From Methylovirgula sp. (lineage in GTDB: Bacteria; Pseudomonadota; Alphaproteobacteria; Rhizobiales; Beijerinckiaceae), in the NCBI GenBank assembly GCA_025356505.1, contig JANXSV010000382.1, forward strand, positions 1 through 5,796: a stretch of 5,796 bases of DNA. Direction: 5' to 3'. The notes beneath the pieces were generated by a model, which worked only from the letters and a program-made list of their open reading frames with translations, did not search any database and was not told the DNA's origin. The position numbers and the translations under genes are program-made. How positions within the stretch are numbered: position 1 is the stretch's first letter; every line of letters begins with the position of its first letter. Positions 1 through 5,796 of this stretch are shown piece after piece.

Positions 1-551
1 TACATCCAAAGCTGGCCAACGTGGAAAGCCGTCGGCCACATTTCGTTTGCAGGCGCGTGGAGAACCTTTGAAACGTCAAGCAATGTATCGGTGGCGGCAA
101 AGAACAAATCATAATTGAAAGCCGGCAAAAACTTTTCGTTACGGCTTAAGTCAACTGAGTATATTCGATGAATTTTCTCGTGAATGAGGCTTCGGTATTC
201 TCTATTGATTTGCGGATAACTTATCGGCTTGGAGCTAACTTTCGGGTGTAAGTGTATTTGAACGGACAATTTCCCGCTTTTTGAGTGAGAGACTGTATAG
301 TTTTCATATTCTTGGTTTGGATCAATTGCGCCTTGCGCTTTTTCTCCGCGCAACATGGATTCAATCGATAGGTCTTCATCTAGGTCTGGCCAGTGAATTC
401 CAGACTTCATTAATTCTGTGTTGTTCCGCGCAGCGATGTCTGCTGTAAAGAGGCGCGGATACCACCATAGGGGCACGCTAACTTTCCTCCCATCGCTCAG
501 CGAAACGTGAAGCAATTCGCTGTCGCAACTTACAGTAATAGGTTTTAACAC
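1..551 (-). CDS. DUF2442-domain protein, 3' end missing
   Basis: An open frame runs from a GTG at 551 to the left edge without a stop, giving 183 residues. The N-terminal part carries the hallmarks of DUF2442 proteins: DGRKVSVPLWWYPRL at residues 20-34 and GIHWPDLDEDLSIESMLRG at 51-69. The molecular role of this family is not established; members are small and often sit in accessory gene pairs. The roughly 110 residues after the domain (for example a NYDLFFAATDTLLDV stretch) I do not recognise, so this may be a longer two-part protein. The GTG lies 4 nt after the pheS stop and a purine-rich GGGTGAGG precedes it, which suggests translational coupling to pheS. I count about 46% GC over 1-540, against about 55% in pheS, and codons such as ATA and AGA appear, so later acquisition is plausible. 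It occupies the place where pheT is normally found. The domain call is firm, the exact start less so. Confidence 0.85.
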   Translation of the reverse strand, partial: MLKPITVSCDSELLHVSLSDGRKVSVPLWWYPRLFTADIAARNNTELMKSGIHWPDLDEDLSIESMLRGEKAQGAIDPNQEYENYTVSHSKSGKLSVQIHLHPKVSSKPISYPQINREYRSLIHEKIHRIYSVDLSRNEKFLPAFNYDLFFAATDTLLDVSKVLHAPANEMWPTAFHVGQLWM

Positions 552-555
552 CGCC

Positions 556-1638
556 TCACCCGCCCACCCCCCCGGCCAGCGTCGGCACGTCGAGCGCCTT
601 AAAGCCATAATGCGACAGCCAGCGCACATCGCCCTCGAACATCTGGCGCAAGTCTGAAATGCCATATTTCAGCATGGCGAGACGATCGATGCCCATGCCC
701 CAGGCAAAGCCGGTATATTCATCCGGGTCGAGCCCGCAATTGCGGATGACATTCGGATGCACCATGCCGCAGCCCAGAATTTCAAGCCAATCCGTGCCCT
801 CGCCAAAGCGGATTTCGCCACCCTTACGCGAACATTGAATGTCCACTTCCATCGAAGGCTCGGTGAAAGGGAAGAAGCTGGGGCGAAACTGCATCTTCAC
901 ATGCGGCACCTCGAAAAACGCCTTGCAGAATTCTTCCAAAATCCATTTGAGGTGGCCCATATGCGCGCCTTTCTCGATCACCAACCCCTCAACCTGATGG
1001 AACATCGGCGTATGCGTCTGGTCAGAGTCGCAGCGATAGGTGCGCCCGGGGCAAATCACGCGGATAGGCGGCTTTTGGGCAAGCATCGTGCGCACTTGCA
1101 CAGGGCTGGTGTGCGTGCGCAGCAGCTTGCGCGTGCCATCTTCCGATGGGTTGAAAAAGAATGTGTCGTGCATCTCGCGCGCCGGATGGCCAAGCGGGAA
1201 GTTCAGCTTGGTGAAATTATAATCGTCGGTCTCCACATCCGGCCCTTCGGCAATCGAAAAGCCCATATCGGCAAAAATGGCGGTAAGTTCATCCATCACC
1301 TGTGAAATTGGATGAATGCGGCCAATATCCTGACCATTTTCCCGTGTAGGCAGGGAAACATCGACGGTTTCGCTTTTCAGGCGCGCTTCCAGAGCCGCCT
1401 TTTTCAGCACGCTTTTGCGCTGACCAAGCGCGTCCGAAACCTTGTCTTTCAGGACATTGATCGCCGCGCCGCGTTCCTTACGCTCCTCGGGAGACATTTT
1501 GCCAAGCGTCGCGAGCAGAGCAGAAATTGCCCCTTTCTTGCCCAATGCGCTCAATCGCACAGTTTCCAGCGCGGCCTCATCGGTGGAGGCGGCAATTTGC
1601 GTCAGGGTTTCGGTCTCGAGAGCGGATAAATCAGACAT
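556..1638 (-). CDS. pheS: Phenylalanyl-tRNA synthetase alpha subunit
   Basis: This is the catalytic alpha chain of the (alpha-beta)2 PheRS, which charges tRNA-Phe with phenylalanine in the cytoplasm. It has 360 residues, normal for bacteria. Residues 1-90 form the charged N-terminal coiled-coil arm that contacts tRNA. Class II motif 1 lies around 125-155 ([22 protein letters not shown]). RTHTSPVQ is at 174-181 and motif 2 at 199-218 ([20 protein letters not shown]). The phenylalanine-pocket stretch [12 protein letters not shown] is at 256-267, and motif 3 at 312-321 ([10 protein letters not shown]). The ATG at 1638 matches the family N-terminus, although its Shine-Dalgarno is weak (GTGAG about 6 nt upstream). 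No convincing promoter is visible in the 135 bp before it, so expression probably depends on read-through of the terminator after rplT. The C-terminus ends in a glycine-rich LAGGVGG encoded over a run of seven G. The expected partner pheT is not the next gene. Confidence 0.98.
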   Translation of the reverse strand: MSDLSALETETLTQIAASTDEAALETVRLSALGKKGAISALLATLGKMSPEERKERGAAINVLKDKVSDALGQRKSVLKKAALEARLKSETVDVSLPTRENGQDIGRIHPISQVMDELTAIFADMGFSIAEGPDVETDDYNFTKLNFPLGHPAREMHDTFFFNPSEDGTRKLLRTHTSPVQVRTMLAQKPPIRVICPGRTYRCDSDQTHTPMFHQVEGLVIEKGAHMGHLKWILEEFCKAFFEVPHVKMQFRPSFFPFTEPSMEVDIQCSRKGGEIRFGEGTDWLEILGCGMVHPNVIRNCGLDPDEYTGFAWGMGIDRLAMLKYGISDLRQMFEGDVRWLSHYGFKALDVPTLAGGVGG

Positions 1639-1700
1639 GCGAACTCACAAAAGGAATGTGACGCGCTTTTGCCACGCGGCTTTTGAAAAGTCGAGAAAAA

Positions 1701-1731
1701 GCAACAAAAAGCCCGCCGGTGAGGGCGGGCT
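1701..1731 (-). terminator. Intrinsic terminator between rplT and pheS
   Basis: An 8-bp perfect inverted repeat (AGCCCGCC / GGCGGGCT, arms 1710-1717 and 1724-1731) with a 6-nt loop is followed, on the minus strand, by TTTTTGTTGCTTTTTC. This is a GC-rich hairpin plus U-tract, the standard rho-independent signal. It lies 43 nt after the rplT stop and 63 nt before the pheS start, so it would end or attenuate transcripts from the ribosomal-protein promoter before pheS. No short leader peptide rich in Phe codons, like E. coli pheM, is visible ahead of the hairpin. Confidence 0.85.
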
Positions 1732-1754
1732 AAATGGGTGCGGGCTAAATGGGT
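1725..1754. repeat. 15-bp perfect tandem duplication
   Basis: The 15-mer GCGGGCTAAATGGGT occurs twice head to tail (1725-1739 and 1740-1754). Each copy carries GCGGGCT, most of one terminator arm. The rplT transcript therefore has two 5' arms that could pair with the single 3' arm: the proximal one with a 6-nt loop, the distal one with a loop of about 21 nt. It was probably created by slippage. Confidence 0.9.
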
Positions 1755-1773
1755 CTTGCAAAAGCAATCGCGC

Positions 1774-2139
1774 TTAAGCTGCCTGTGGCAATGCCGCCTT
1801 GGCCTTTTCGACGATGGCTGCAAAGGTCGCAGGCTCAGAAATTGCCAGATCCGACAGAACCTTGCGGTCCATCGTGATACCGGCAAGGTCGAGACCATTG
1901 ATGAACTTCGAATAGTTCAAGCCGAATTCACGCACTGCTGCGTTCAGACGTACGATCCAGAGCGAACGGATGGTCCGCTTCTTAACCTTGCGGTCGCGCG
2001 TTGCATATTGCATCGCCTTATCGACAGCGGCCTTAGCGGCGCGAATGGTATTCTTGCGGCGGCCGTAGAAGCCCTTGGCGGCCTTAAAAACTTTTTTGTG
2101 CTTGGCGTGGGACGTAACGCCCCGTTTGACGCGTGCCAT
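1774..2139 (-). CDS. rplT: 50S ribosomal protein L20
   Basis: L20 is a primary 23S rRNA-binding protein needed early in 50S assembly; in E. coli and Bacillus it also represses its own operon by binding the leader mRNA. The 121 residues match the family (about 117-120). The basic N-terminal extension ([16 protein letters not shown], then the [10 protein letters not shown] region) is followed by the L20 signature around residues 52-69 ([18 protein letters not shown]) and the globular C-terminal domain with NYSKFINGL and the DRKVLSDLA stretch. The ATG at 2139 is preceded by GGAG with 7 nt spacing, a good ribosome site. It lies 30 nt downstream of rpmI and is clearly co-transcribed with it. Confidence 0.99.
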   Translation of the reverse strand: MARVKRGVTSHAKHKKVFKAAKGFYGRRKNTIRAAKAAVDKAMQYATRDRKVKKRTIRSLWIVRLNAAVREFGLNYSKFINGLDLAGITMDRKVLSDLAISEPATFAAIVEKAKAALPQAA

Positions 2140-2169
2140 GATTGATCTCCGTATCTAAAAACAGGGTGG

Positions 2170-2370
2170 TTAAGCGTTGGGCAGGAAATATCTTTTGATA
2201 TTATCGCCGTCAGTTTTGAACATGATGGCGGTGCCGCGCTTGTTGCGGATCTGCTTTTTGGTGCGTTTGATCATGCCATGGCGTTTGCCGGCTTGTGCGT
2301 ACACAACCTTGCCGGTGCCAGTGATTTTAAAGCGCTTTTTAGCGCCTGACTTTGTCTTCAGCTTGGGCAT
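2170..2370 (-). CDS. rpmI: 50S ribosomal protein L35
   Basis: L35 is a small, very basic protein of the large ribosomal subunit. The 66 residues fit the usual 64-67. The family signature is at residues 4-15 ([12 protein letters not shown]), followed by [17 protein letters not shown] and a [13 protein letters not shown] stretch. The ATG at 2370 has a strong AAGGAAGAG site at 2383-2375, 4 nt before the start codon. It is the first gene of the minus-strand rpmI-rplT unit. In many bacteria infC lies immediately upstream; here the upstream neighbour is a divergent, unrelated gene, so rpmI has its own promoter and leader. Confidence 0.99.
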   Translation of the reverse strand: MPKLKTKSGAKKRFKITGTGKVVYAQAGKRHGMIKRTKKQIRNKRGTAIMFKTDGDNIKRYFLPNA

Positions 2371-2409
2371 TTTGCTCTTCCTTTGTAGCCTGTTAAGGCA
2401 GTTTCTGGC

Positions 2410-2446
2410 GGGGCGAACCCCTTATCGTTGTAAGACGAGCTTACAA
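2410..2446 (-). promoter_or_regulatory. Two hairpins in the rpmI leader
   Basis: On the minus strand, a perfect 7-bp stem (TTGTAAG / CTTACAA, 2428-2434 with 2440-2446, loop of 5) is followed by GGGG-TTCG-CCCC (2421-2410), a short stem closed by a UUCG tetraloop. Both lie between the candidate promoter and the rpmI start, 40-75 nt before the ATG. Ribosomal-protein leaders of rpmI-rplT units are L20-controlled in some bacteria; that this one is a regulator is inference. Confidence 0.5.
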
Positions 2447-2489
2447 TCCGCCACGGCAGCCCTTTACAGCCGGTCGGATCGAAGGCGCG

Positions 2490-2518
2490 CTTATGACGGA
2501 ATTATCTCGTGATTGCAA
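2490..2518 (-). promoter_or_regulatory. Candidate sigma70-type promoter for rpmI-rplT
   Basis: On the minus strand, TTGCAA (2518-2513) and CATAAG (2495-2490) are separated by exactly 17 nt. Each matches four of six positions of the TTGACA/TATAAT consensus. The predicted start near 2483 would give a leader of about 110 nt containing the two hairpins. No better-spaced pair was seen between 2371 and 2600 on this strand. Confidence 0.45.
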
Positions 2519-2603
2519 GGGGTGGCGATCAGGCGGCGTGTAAAAATTGGCGCCGGAAATTTAGGGCAACTGGGTCTCTTTCCAGCGATTCGGTTTGATG
2601 CCA

Positions 2604-2627
2604 GTGTATTTTTGTACTTTGATACAC
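2604..2627. promoter_or_regulatory. Dyad upstream of the SRPBCC gene
   Basis: GTGTAT (2604-2609) and ATACAC (2622-2627) form a perfect 6-bp inverted repeat with a 12-bp spacer. It overlaps a weak plus-strand promoter candidate, TTGTAC (2612-2617) and TTTTAT (2635-2640), spaced by 17 nt. The arms sit about two helical turns apart, as for a dimeric repressor. AHSA1-like genes are often controlled by neighbouring ArsR-type regulators, but none is encoded here. Confidence 0.3.
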
Positions 2628-2657
2628 GCGCAAATTTTATCTACGGGGTTAGAACCA

Positions 2658-3134
2658 ATGACATTCAATCCTGAACTTGATCTGCGGCTGGAACGTATCG
2701 TTGCGGTGCCCGCGCATAAAATATGGGAAGCCTGGACGGTGCCCGCCAAGCTCATGCCGTGGTTTTGCCCCAAACCATGGCGCGTTAGCGCCTGCGAAAT
2801 TGACCTGAGGCCGGGCGGCAAGTTTTACACGCTCATGGAAGGCCCGAACGGCGAGTCCATGCCAAATACGGGCTGTTTTCTTGAGATCATTCCGGATCGC
2901 AAACTGATGTGGACCAGCGCCTTGAGCGACGGCTTCCGCCCGAATGCCATAGACGCAGCAGGTTTCCCCTTCACTGGCATGATCGAACTCAGCCCGCACG
3001 GCGAGGGTACAAAATACGTCGCCACCGTTCTGCATCACAATGAGAAAGACCGTGGCATCCATGCTCAGATGGGTTTTGAGGCGGGGTGGGGCGCCGCGCT
3101 CAATCAATTGGTGGCGATGATCGAGGGGAAGTAG
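2658..3134 (+). CDS. SRPBCC / AHSA1-like domain protein
   Basis: This is a 158-residue protein of the START-like SRPBCC superfamily, of the group annotated as activator of Hsp90 ATPase homolog 1-like or polyketide cyclase-like. The fold is a helix-grip with a hydrophobic pocket; the ligand or reaction cannot be read from sequence. Visible family features are LRLERIVAVPAHKIWEAWT near the N-terminus, a MPWFCPKPW segment, DLRPGGKFYTLMEGPNG, the GCFLEIIPDRKLMWTSAL strand pair, and a C-terminal helix with GFEAGWGAALNQLVAMIE. No signal peptide or membrane segment is seen, so it is probably cytoplasmic. The frame is open further upstream (ATG at 2595), but the extra residues do not look like the family, whose homology begins right at the chosen ATG. 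A weak GGGG lies 9 nt before it. The gene stands alone between the divergent rpmI unit and rpsO, in the place where truB commonly precedes rpsO. Confidence 0.88.
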   Translation: MTFNPELDLRLERIVAVPAHKIWEAWTVPAKLMPWFCPKPWRVSACEIDLRPGGKFYTLMEGPNGESMPNTGCFLEIIPDRKLMWTSALSDGFRPNAIDAAGFPFTGMIELSPHGEGTKYVATVLHHNEKDRGIHAQMGFEAGWGAALNQLVAMIEGK

Positions 3135-3181
3135 TCGCCTTCGACGCGCCAAACGGCTCTTCCATTCGTGCCAAAATCATG

Positions 3182-3267
3182 TATACACCGCGCAGCTTCC
3201 ATATCCGGAGGCGCGGCTTGCCCATGACCCTTTTGCTGGACGACATCCCGGATCGGCCGTGTAGCAA
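3182..3267 (+). promoter_or_regulatory. rpsO upstream region with hairpins
   Basis: The 159-bp gap before rpsO holds CCGCGC (3188-3193) / GCGCGG (3211-3216), extended inside by CTTC (3196-3199) / GGAG (3207-3210) after a two-base bulge. It also holds a weaker TTGCT (3233-3237) / AGCAA (3263-3267) pairing. Neither is followed by a U-tract, so they are not terminators. S15 represses its own mRNA through leader structures in several phyla, with unrelated folds; these stems are candidates. A TATACA (3182-3187) could be a -10 element, but no good -35 partner exists and its start site would cut into the first stem. Confidence 0.35.
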
Positions 3268-3293
3268 GCTTCCTAAACATAAAGGAAAATCCG

Positions 3294-3563
3294 ATGTCGA
3301 TTACTGCAGAGCGCAAAGACGCGCTGATTAAAGAACACGCCACCAAGCCAAACGACACCGGTTCGCCGGAAGTTCAGGTGGCAATTCTCACTGAACGTAT
3401 CAACAACCTCACAGGCCATTTTAAGGCCCATGTGAAGGACAACCACTCCCGCCGTGGTTTGTTGAAGATGGTTTCCCAGCGCCGCACGTTGCTCGACTAT
3501 GTCAAGTCGAAGGACGAAGCCCGCTATAAAGGCATCATCGAAAAGCTGAACATCCGCCGCTAA
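3294..3563 (+). CDS. rpsO: 30S ribosomal protein S15
   Basis: S15 is a primary binder of the central domain of 16S rRNA and part of an intersubunit bridge. The 89 residues are exactly the standard length. The conserved [10 protein letters not shown] is at 21-30, and [19 protein letters not shown] at 39-57 includes the rRNA-contacting His42, Asp49 and Ser52 (41, 48 and 51 without the Met). It ends with the typical basic [10 protein letters not shown] and LNIRR. The ATG at 3294 has AAAGGA (3281-3286) with 7 nt spacing, a good ribosome site. It is followed by pnp in the order found across many bacteria. S15 commonly autoregulates through its leader. Confidence 0.99.
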   Translation: MSITAERKDALIKEHATKPNDTGSPEVQVAILTERINNLTGHFKAHVKDNHSRRGLLKMVSQRRTLLDYVKSKDEARYKGIIEKLNIRR

Positions 3564-3570
3564 CCTGCGC

Positions 3571-3607
3571 GATCTTGAGAAACGTCGCTGACGTTTCCTC
3601 CAAGATC
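3571..3607 (+). other. Two-part stem-loop just after rpsO
   Basis: GATCTTG (3571-3577) pairs with CAAGATC (3601-3607), and inside it AAACGTC (3580-3586) pairs with GACGTTT (3590-3596) around a 3-nt loop, with a small AG/CCTC internal loop. That is 14 base pairs, starting 7 nt after the rpsO stop. No U-tract follows, so it is not a classic terminator. It could protect the rpsO mRNA 3' end from exonucleases or be an RNase III substrate. Confidence 0.6.
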
Positions 3608-3646
3608 ACTTGCCGGTAACACGCGATGTGAAACTCCCCGAACTAT

Positions 3647-3674
3647 AAAACGGCAGCATGGGGTTGCCGTTTTT
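3647..3674 (+). terminator. Intrinsic terminator between rpsO and pnp
   Basis: AAAACGGCA (3647-3655) and TGCCGTTTT (3665-3673) form a 9-bp inverted repeat around a 9-nt loop, ending in a run of five T (3670-3674). The GC core is short (CGGC), so read-through into pnp is likely. In the reverse direction a TTTTATAG follows the hairpin, so it may work weakly on both strands. Enterobacterial rpsO likewise has a leaky terminator before pnp. A TATAAA at 3644-3649 resembles a -10 box but lacks a -35 partner at normal spacing. Confidence 0.65.
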
Positions 3675-3690
3675 AAAAAGAAATGTCCGT

Positions 3691-3765
3691 CATGGCAGGA
3701 TCGCAAGACACTTTTTCCAGAGAGGGCTTCGGCTTGCGGAAGAGTGTCTTGCCGTCTTGCTCATG
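3691..3765 (+). promoter_or_regulatory. Long stem-loop in the pnp leader
   Basis: A perfect 10-bp stem, GCAAGACACT (3703-3712) / AGTGTCTTGC (3743-3752), extends inward with TTCC (3715-3718) / GGAA (3737-3740) and a GGGC-TTCG-GCTT cap. It extends outward with imperfect pairs between 3691-3701 and 3754-3765 (with G-U pairs, one mismatch and one bulge). The whole is about 75 nt and ends 27 nt before the pnp ATG. In E. coli a long stem-loop in the pnp leader is cut by RNase III, and PNPase then destabilises its own mRNA. Position and shape match that arrangement; conservation of the mechanism here is inference. Confidence 0.6.
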
Positions 3766-3792
3766 GCGGATTTGCATTTGAAAGACACAGAT

Positions 3793-5796
3793 ATGTTTAA
3801 TGTTCACCGCGAAGTAATTGATTGGGCGGGCCGTCAGCTCGTCCTCGAAACCGGCAAGATCGCCCGTCAGGCTGATGGTTCGGTTTTGGCCACCTACGGC
3901 GAAACCACGCTGCTGGCCACTGTCGTTTCGGCAAAATCTGCCAAGCCAGGTCAGGACTTTTTCCCGCTCACCGTCAATTATCAGGAAAAAACTTTCGCTG
4001 CCGGTCGTATCCCTGGCGGTTATTTCAAGCGCGAAGGCCGTCCATCTGAAAAAGAAACCCTCGTTTCGCGCCTGATCGACCGGCCAATTCGTCCGCTGTT
4101 TCCCGAAGGCTATCGCAATGATACCCAGGTAGTGGTCACGGTTTTGAGCCACGATCTAGAAAATGATCCGGATATTCTGGCGCTCGTGGCCACCTCGGCA
4201 GCGCTCACTTTATCGGGTGTGCCGTTTATGGGCCCGGTTGGTGGTGCTCGCGTTGGCATGATCAACGGCGCACTGAAACTCAACCCGACAATCGACGAGA
4301 TGAAAGAAAGCGTGCTTGATCTCATCGTCGCCGGAACCCAAGATGCGGTTCTCATGGTTGAATCAGAAGCCAAGGAGCTTTCTGAGGACATCATGCTGCA
4401 GGCTGTGATGCATGGTCATGCCGGTTTCCAGCCGGTGATCGATGCGATCATCCGTCTCGCTGAAAAGGCTGCCAAGGAGCCGCGCGATCTGGTTTTGGCT
4501 GACAAATCGGCTGTCGAAGCTGCAGTTGCGCATATTGCCGAAAAGGAACTGCGCGAGGCCTATAAAATCACCGCCAAGCAAGAGCGCTATAAGGCCGTGG
4601 ATGCGGTCAAAGCCAAGGTTGACGCTGGCTTGTTCCCCGTTGATGGCGAAGCGAAATTCTCCAAGGAGCATGTCAAGGAAGCCTTCCATGACTTGCAGGC
4701 CAAGGTCGTCCGCTGGAACGTTCTCGACACCGGCATCCGCATCGATGGCCGCGATGTAAAAACCGTCCGTCCTATCGTATCCGAAGTTGGCATCTTGCCG
4801 CGCACACATGGCTCGGCCCTGTTCACCCGCGGCGAAACACAGGCGCTTGTCGTCGCGACCCTCGGAACTGGCGAAGACGAGCAGTTTATTGACAGCTTAG
4901 AAGGCACCTACAAGGAACGCTTCCTGCTTCACTACAACTTTCCTCCCTACTCAGTTGGTGAAACCGGCCGTATGGGTTCGCCCGGCCGCCGCGAAATCGG
5001 ACACGGGAAGCTGGCATGGCGCGCAATCCGCCCGATGCTGCCAACGGCTGCCGAATTCCCGTATACCATCCGCGTCGTCTCTGAAATTACCGAATCCAAC
5101 GGTTCATCCTCGATGGCAACCGTCTGCGGCACCTCGCTGGCGCTGATGGATGCCGGTGTCCCGCTGAAGCGCCCGACCGCCGGTATCGCCATGGGCCTGA
5201 TTTTGGAAGACAAACGCTTTGCGGTTCTGTCCGATATTCTGGGTGATGAAGATCACCTTGGCGACATGGACTTCAAGGTGGCCGGAACATCAGAGGGCAT
5301 CACCTCGCTGCAAATGGACATCAAGATCGCCGGTATCACCGAAGAAATCATGAAGGTCGCTTTGGCTCAGGCCAAGGATGGTCGTCTGCATATTCTCGGC
5401 GAAATGGCCAACGCCCTCACCGGCGCCCGCGCCGAGCTGGGTGAATTTGCCCCGCGCATCGAGACTATGAAAATCCCAACCGATAAAATCCGCGAAGTGA
5501 TTGGTACGGGCGGTAAGGTCATCCGCGAAATCGTCGAAAAGACCGGCGCGAAGATCAACATCGAAGACGATGGCACGGTAAAGATTGCCTCGTCCGATGG
5601 CGCATCGATCAAGGCTGCGATGAACTGGATCAAGTCCATCGCATCCGATCCGGAAATCGGCATGATTTACGAAGGCACTGTGGTCAAGGTTGTCGACTTC
5701 GGCGCATTCGTCAATTTCTTCGGCGCAAAGGATGGCTTGGTTCATATCTCGCAGCTGTCCAAGGGCCGCGTCGCCAAATCCGGCGATGTTGTGAAA
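3793..5796 (+). CDS. pnp: Polynucleotide phosphorylase, 3' end missing
   Basis: PNPase is a trimeric 3'-to-5' exoribonuclease that uses phosphate to release nucleoside diphosphates; it acts in RNA decay and in degradosome-type complexes. 668 codons are present and the frame is open at the right edge; the usual length is 700-720, so only the end of the S1 domain is missing. The first RNase PH domain holds [18 protein letters not shown] (from 56) and [11 protein letters not shown] (93-103), followed by the helical linker. The second RNase PH domain has [11 protein letters not shown] (340-350) and the catalytic [13 protein letters not shown] with Asp487, Asp493 and Lys495 (E. coli 486, 492, 494). 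The KH domain has GTGG at 571-574. The S1 domain starts near 623. Alphaproteobacterial homologues begin at MFN, which supports the ATG at 3793 despite a weak ribosome site (GAAAG). An in-frame ATG at 3763 would add ten residues ([10 protein letters not shown]). Confidence 0.98.
   Translation, partial: MFNVHREVIDWAGRQLVLETGKIARQADGSVLATYGETTLLATVVSAKSAKPGQDFFPLTVNYQEKTFAAGRIPGGYFKREGRPSEKETLVSRLIDRPIRPLFPEGYRNDTQVVVTVLSHDLENDPDILALVATSAALTLSGVPFMGPVGGARVGMINGALKLNPTIDEMKESVLDLIVAGTQDAVLMVESEAKELSEDIMLQAVMHGHAGFQPVIDAIIRLAEKAAKEPRDLVLADKSAVEAAVAHIAEKELREAYKITAKQERYKAVDAVKAKVDAGLFPVDGEAKFSKEHVKEAFHDLQAKVVRWNVLDTGIRIDGRDVKTVRPIVSEVGILPRTHGSALFTRGETQALVVATLGTGEDEQFIDSLEGTYKERFLLHYNFPPYSVGETGRMGSPGRREIGHGKLAWRAIRPMLPTAAEFPYTIRVVSEITESNGSSSMATVCGTSLALMDAGVPLKRPTAGIAMGLILEDKRFAVLSDILGDEDHLGDMDFKVAGTSEGITSLQMDIKIAGITEEIMKVALAQAKDGRLHILGEMANALTGARAELGEFAPRIETMKIPTDKIREVIGTGGKVIREIVEKTGAKINIEDDGTVKIASSDGASIKAAMNWIKSIASDPEIGMIYEGTVVKVVDFGAFVNFFGAKDGLVHISQLSKGRVAKSGDVVK

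Noticed and set aside
757..1305. 182-codon plus-strand frame opposite pheS
   Set aside because: It is antisense to a highly conserved synthetase, its composition mirrors pheS codons, and it has no recognisable domain.
1602..1898. 98-codon minus-strand frame with several Phe codons across the rplT-pheS terminator, resembling a phe leader peptide
   Set aside because: The Phe codons come from the U-tract of the terminator itself, after the hairpin rather than before it, so the attenuation logic fails. The frame also overlaps rplT and looks like a shadow.
2544..2562. AAATT-N9-AATTT dyad around GGCGCC in the divergent intergenic region
   Set aside because: The arms are only five bases and AT-only, and they lie away from either candidate promoter core, so chance is likely.
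2595..2657. Upstream ATG extending the SRPBCC protein by 21 residues
   Set aside because: The extra residues precede the family homology, have no ribosome site, and would place the start inside the promoter dyad region.
3673..4152. 159-codon minus-strand frame opposite the start of pnp
   Set aside because: It is a shadow of pnp codon bias on the opposite strand; pnp is certain on the plus strand.
5290..5745. 151-codon minus-strand frame rich in Asp and Ala
   Set aside because: It is antisense to the second RNase PH, KH and S1 parts of pnp, with no family resemblance.
1..5796. CRISPR arrays, tRNA or rRNA genes, insertion-sequence ends, integration sites
   Set aside because: No spaced repeats, no cloverleaf-like or rRNA sequence, no transposase fragment and no terminal inverted repeats were seen.

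Overview
The window is chromosomal core sequence from an alphaproteobacterium. The PNPase, S15, L20, L35 and PheS proteins all read as alphaproteobacterial versions, and the PNPase is especially close to those I know from Rhizobiales. GC is roughly 55% in the core genes I counted. I cannot name the order or genus with confidence.

Minus-strand half (1-2518): a promoter and a structured leader drive rpmI (L35) and rplT (L20). An intrinsic terminator, flanked by a 15-bp tandem duplication, separates rplT from pheS (phenylalanyl-tRNA synthetase alpha chain). Four bases after the pheS stop, where pheT (beta chain) is usually found, begins a different, visibly AT-richer gene encoding a DUF2442-domain protein. 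It runs off the left edge of the window. infC, often upstream of rpmI, is absent.

Middle (2519-3134): a divergent intergenic region of under 300 bp, then a single plus-strand gene for a small SRPBCC/AHSA1-fold protein with a dyad in its promoter region.

Plus-strand half (3135-5796): rpsO (S15) and pnp (polynucleotide phosphorylase, cut by the right edge inside the S1 domain). This is the classic rpsO-pnp pair, but without truB in front. The rpsO leader contains hairpins. The rpsO-pnp gap holds three successive inverted repeats: a two-part stem without a U-tract, an intrinsic terminator, and a long (about 75 nt) imperfect stem-loop just before pnp that recalls the RNase III-processed pnp leader of enterobacteria.

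Functionally the window is translation machinery plus RNA turnover. L35, L20 and S15 build ribosomes, PheRS charges tRNA-Phe, and PNPase degrades RNA. I found no CRISPR array, tRNA, rRNA, insertion sequence or obviously new defence system. The most unusual items are the DUF2442 gene in the pheT position and the layered RNA structure between rpsO and pnp.
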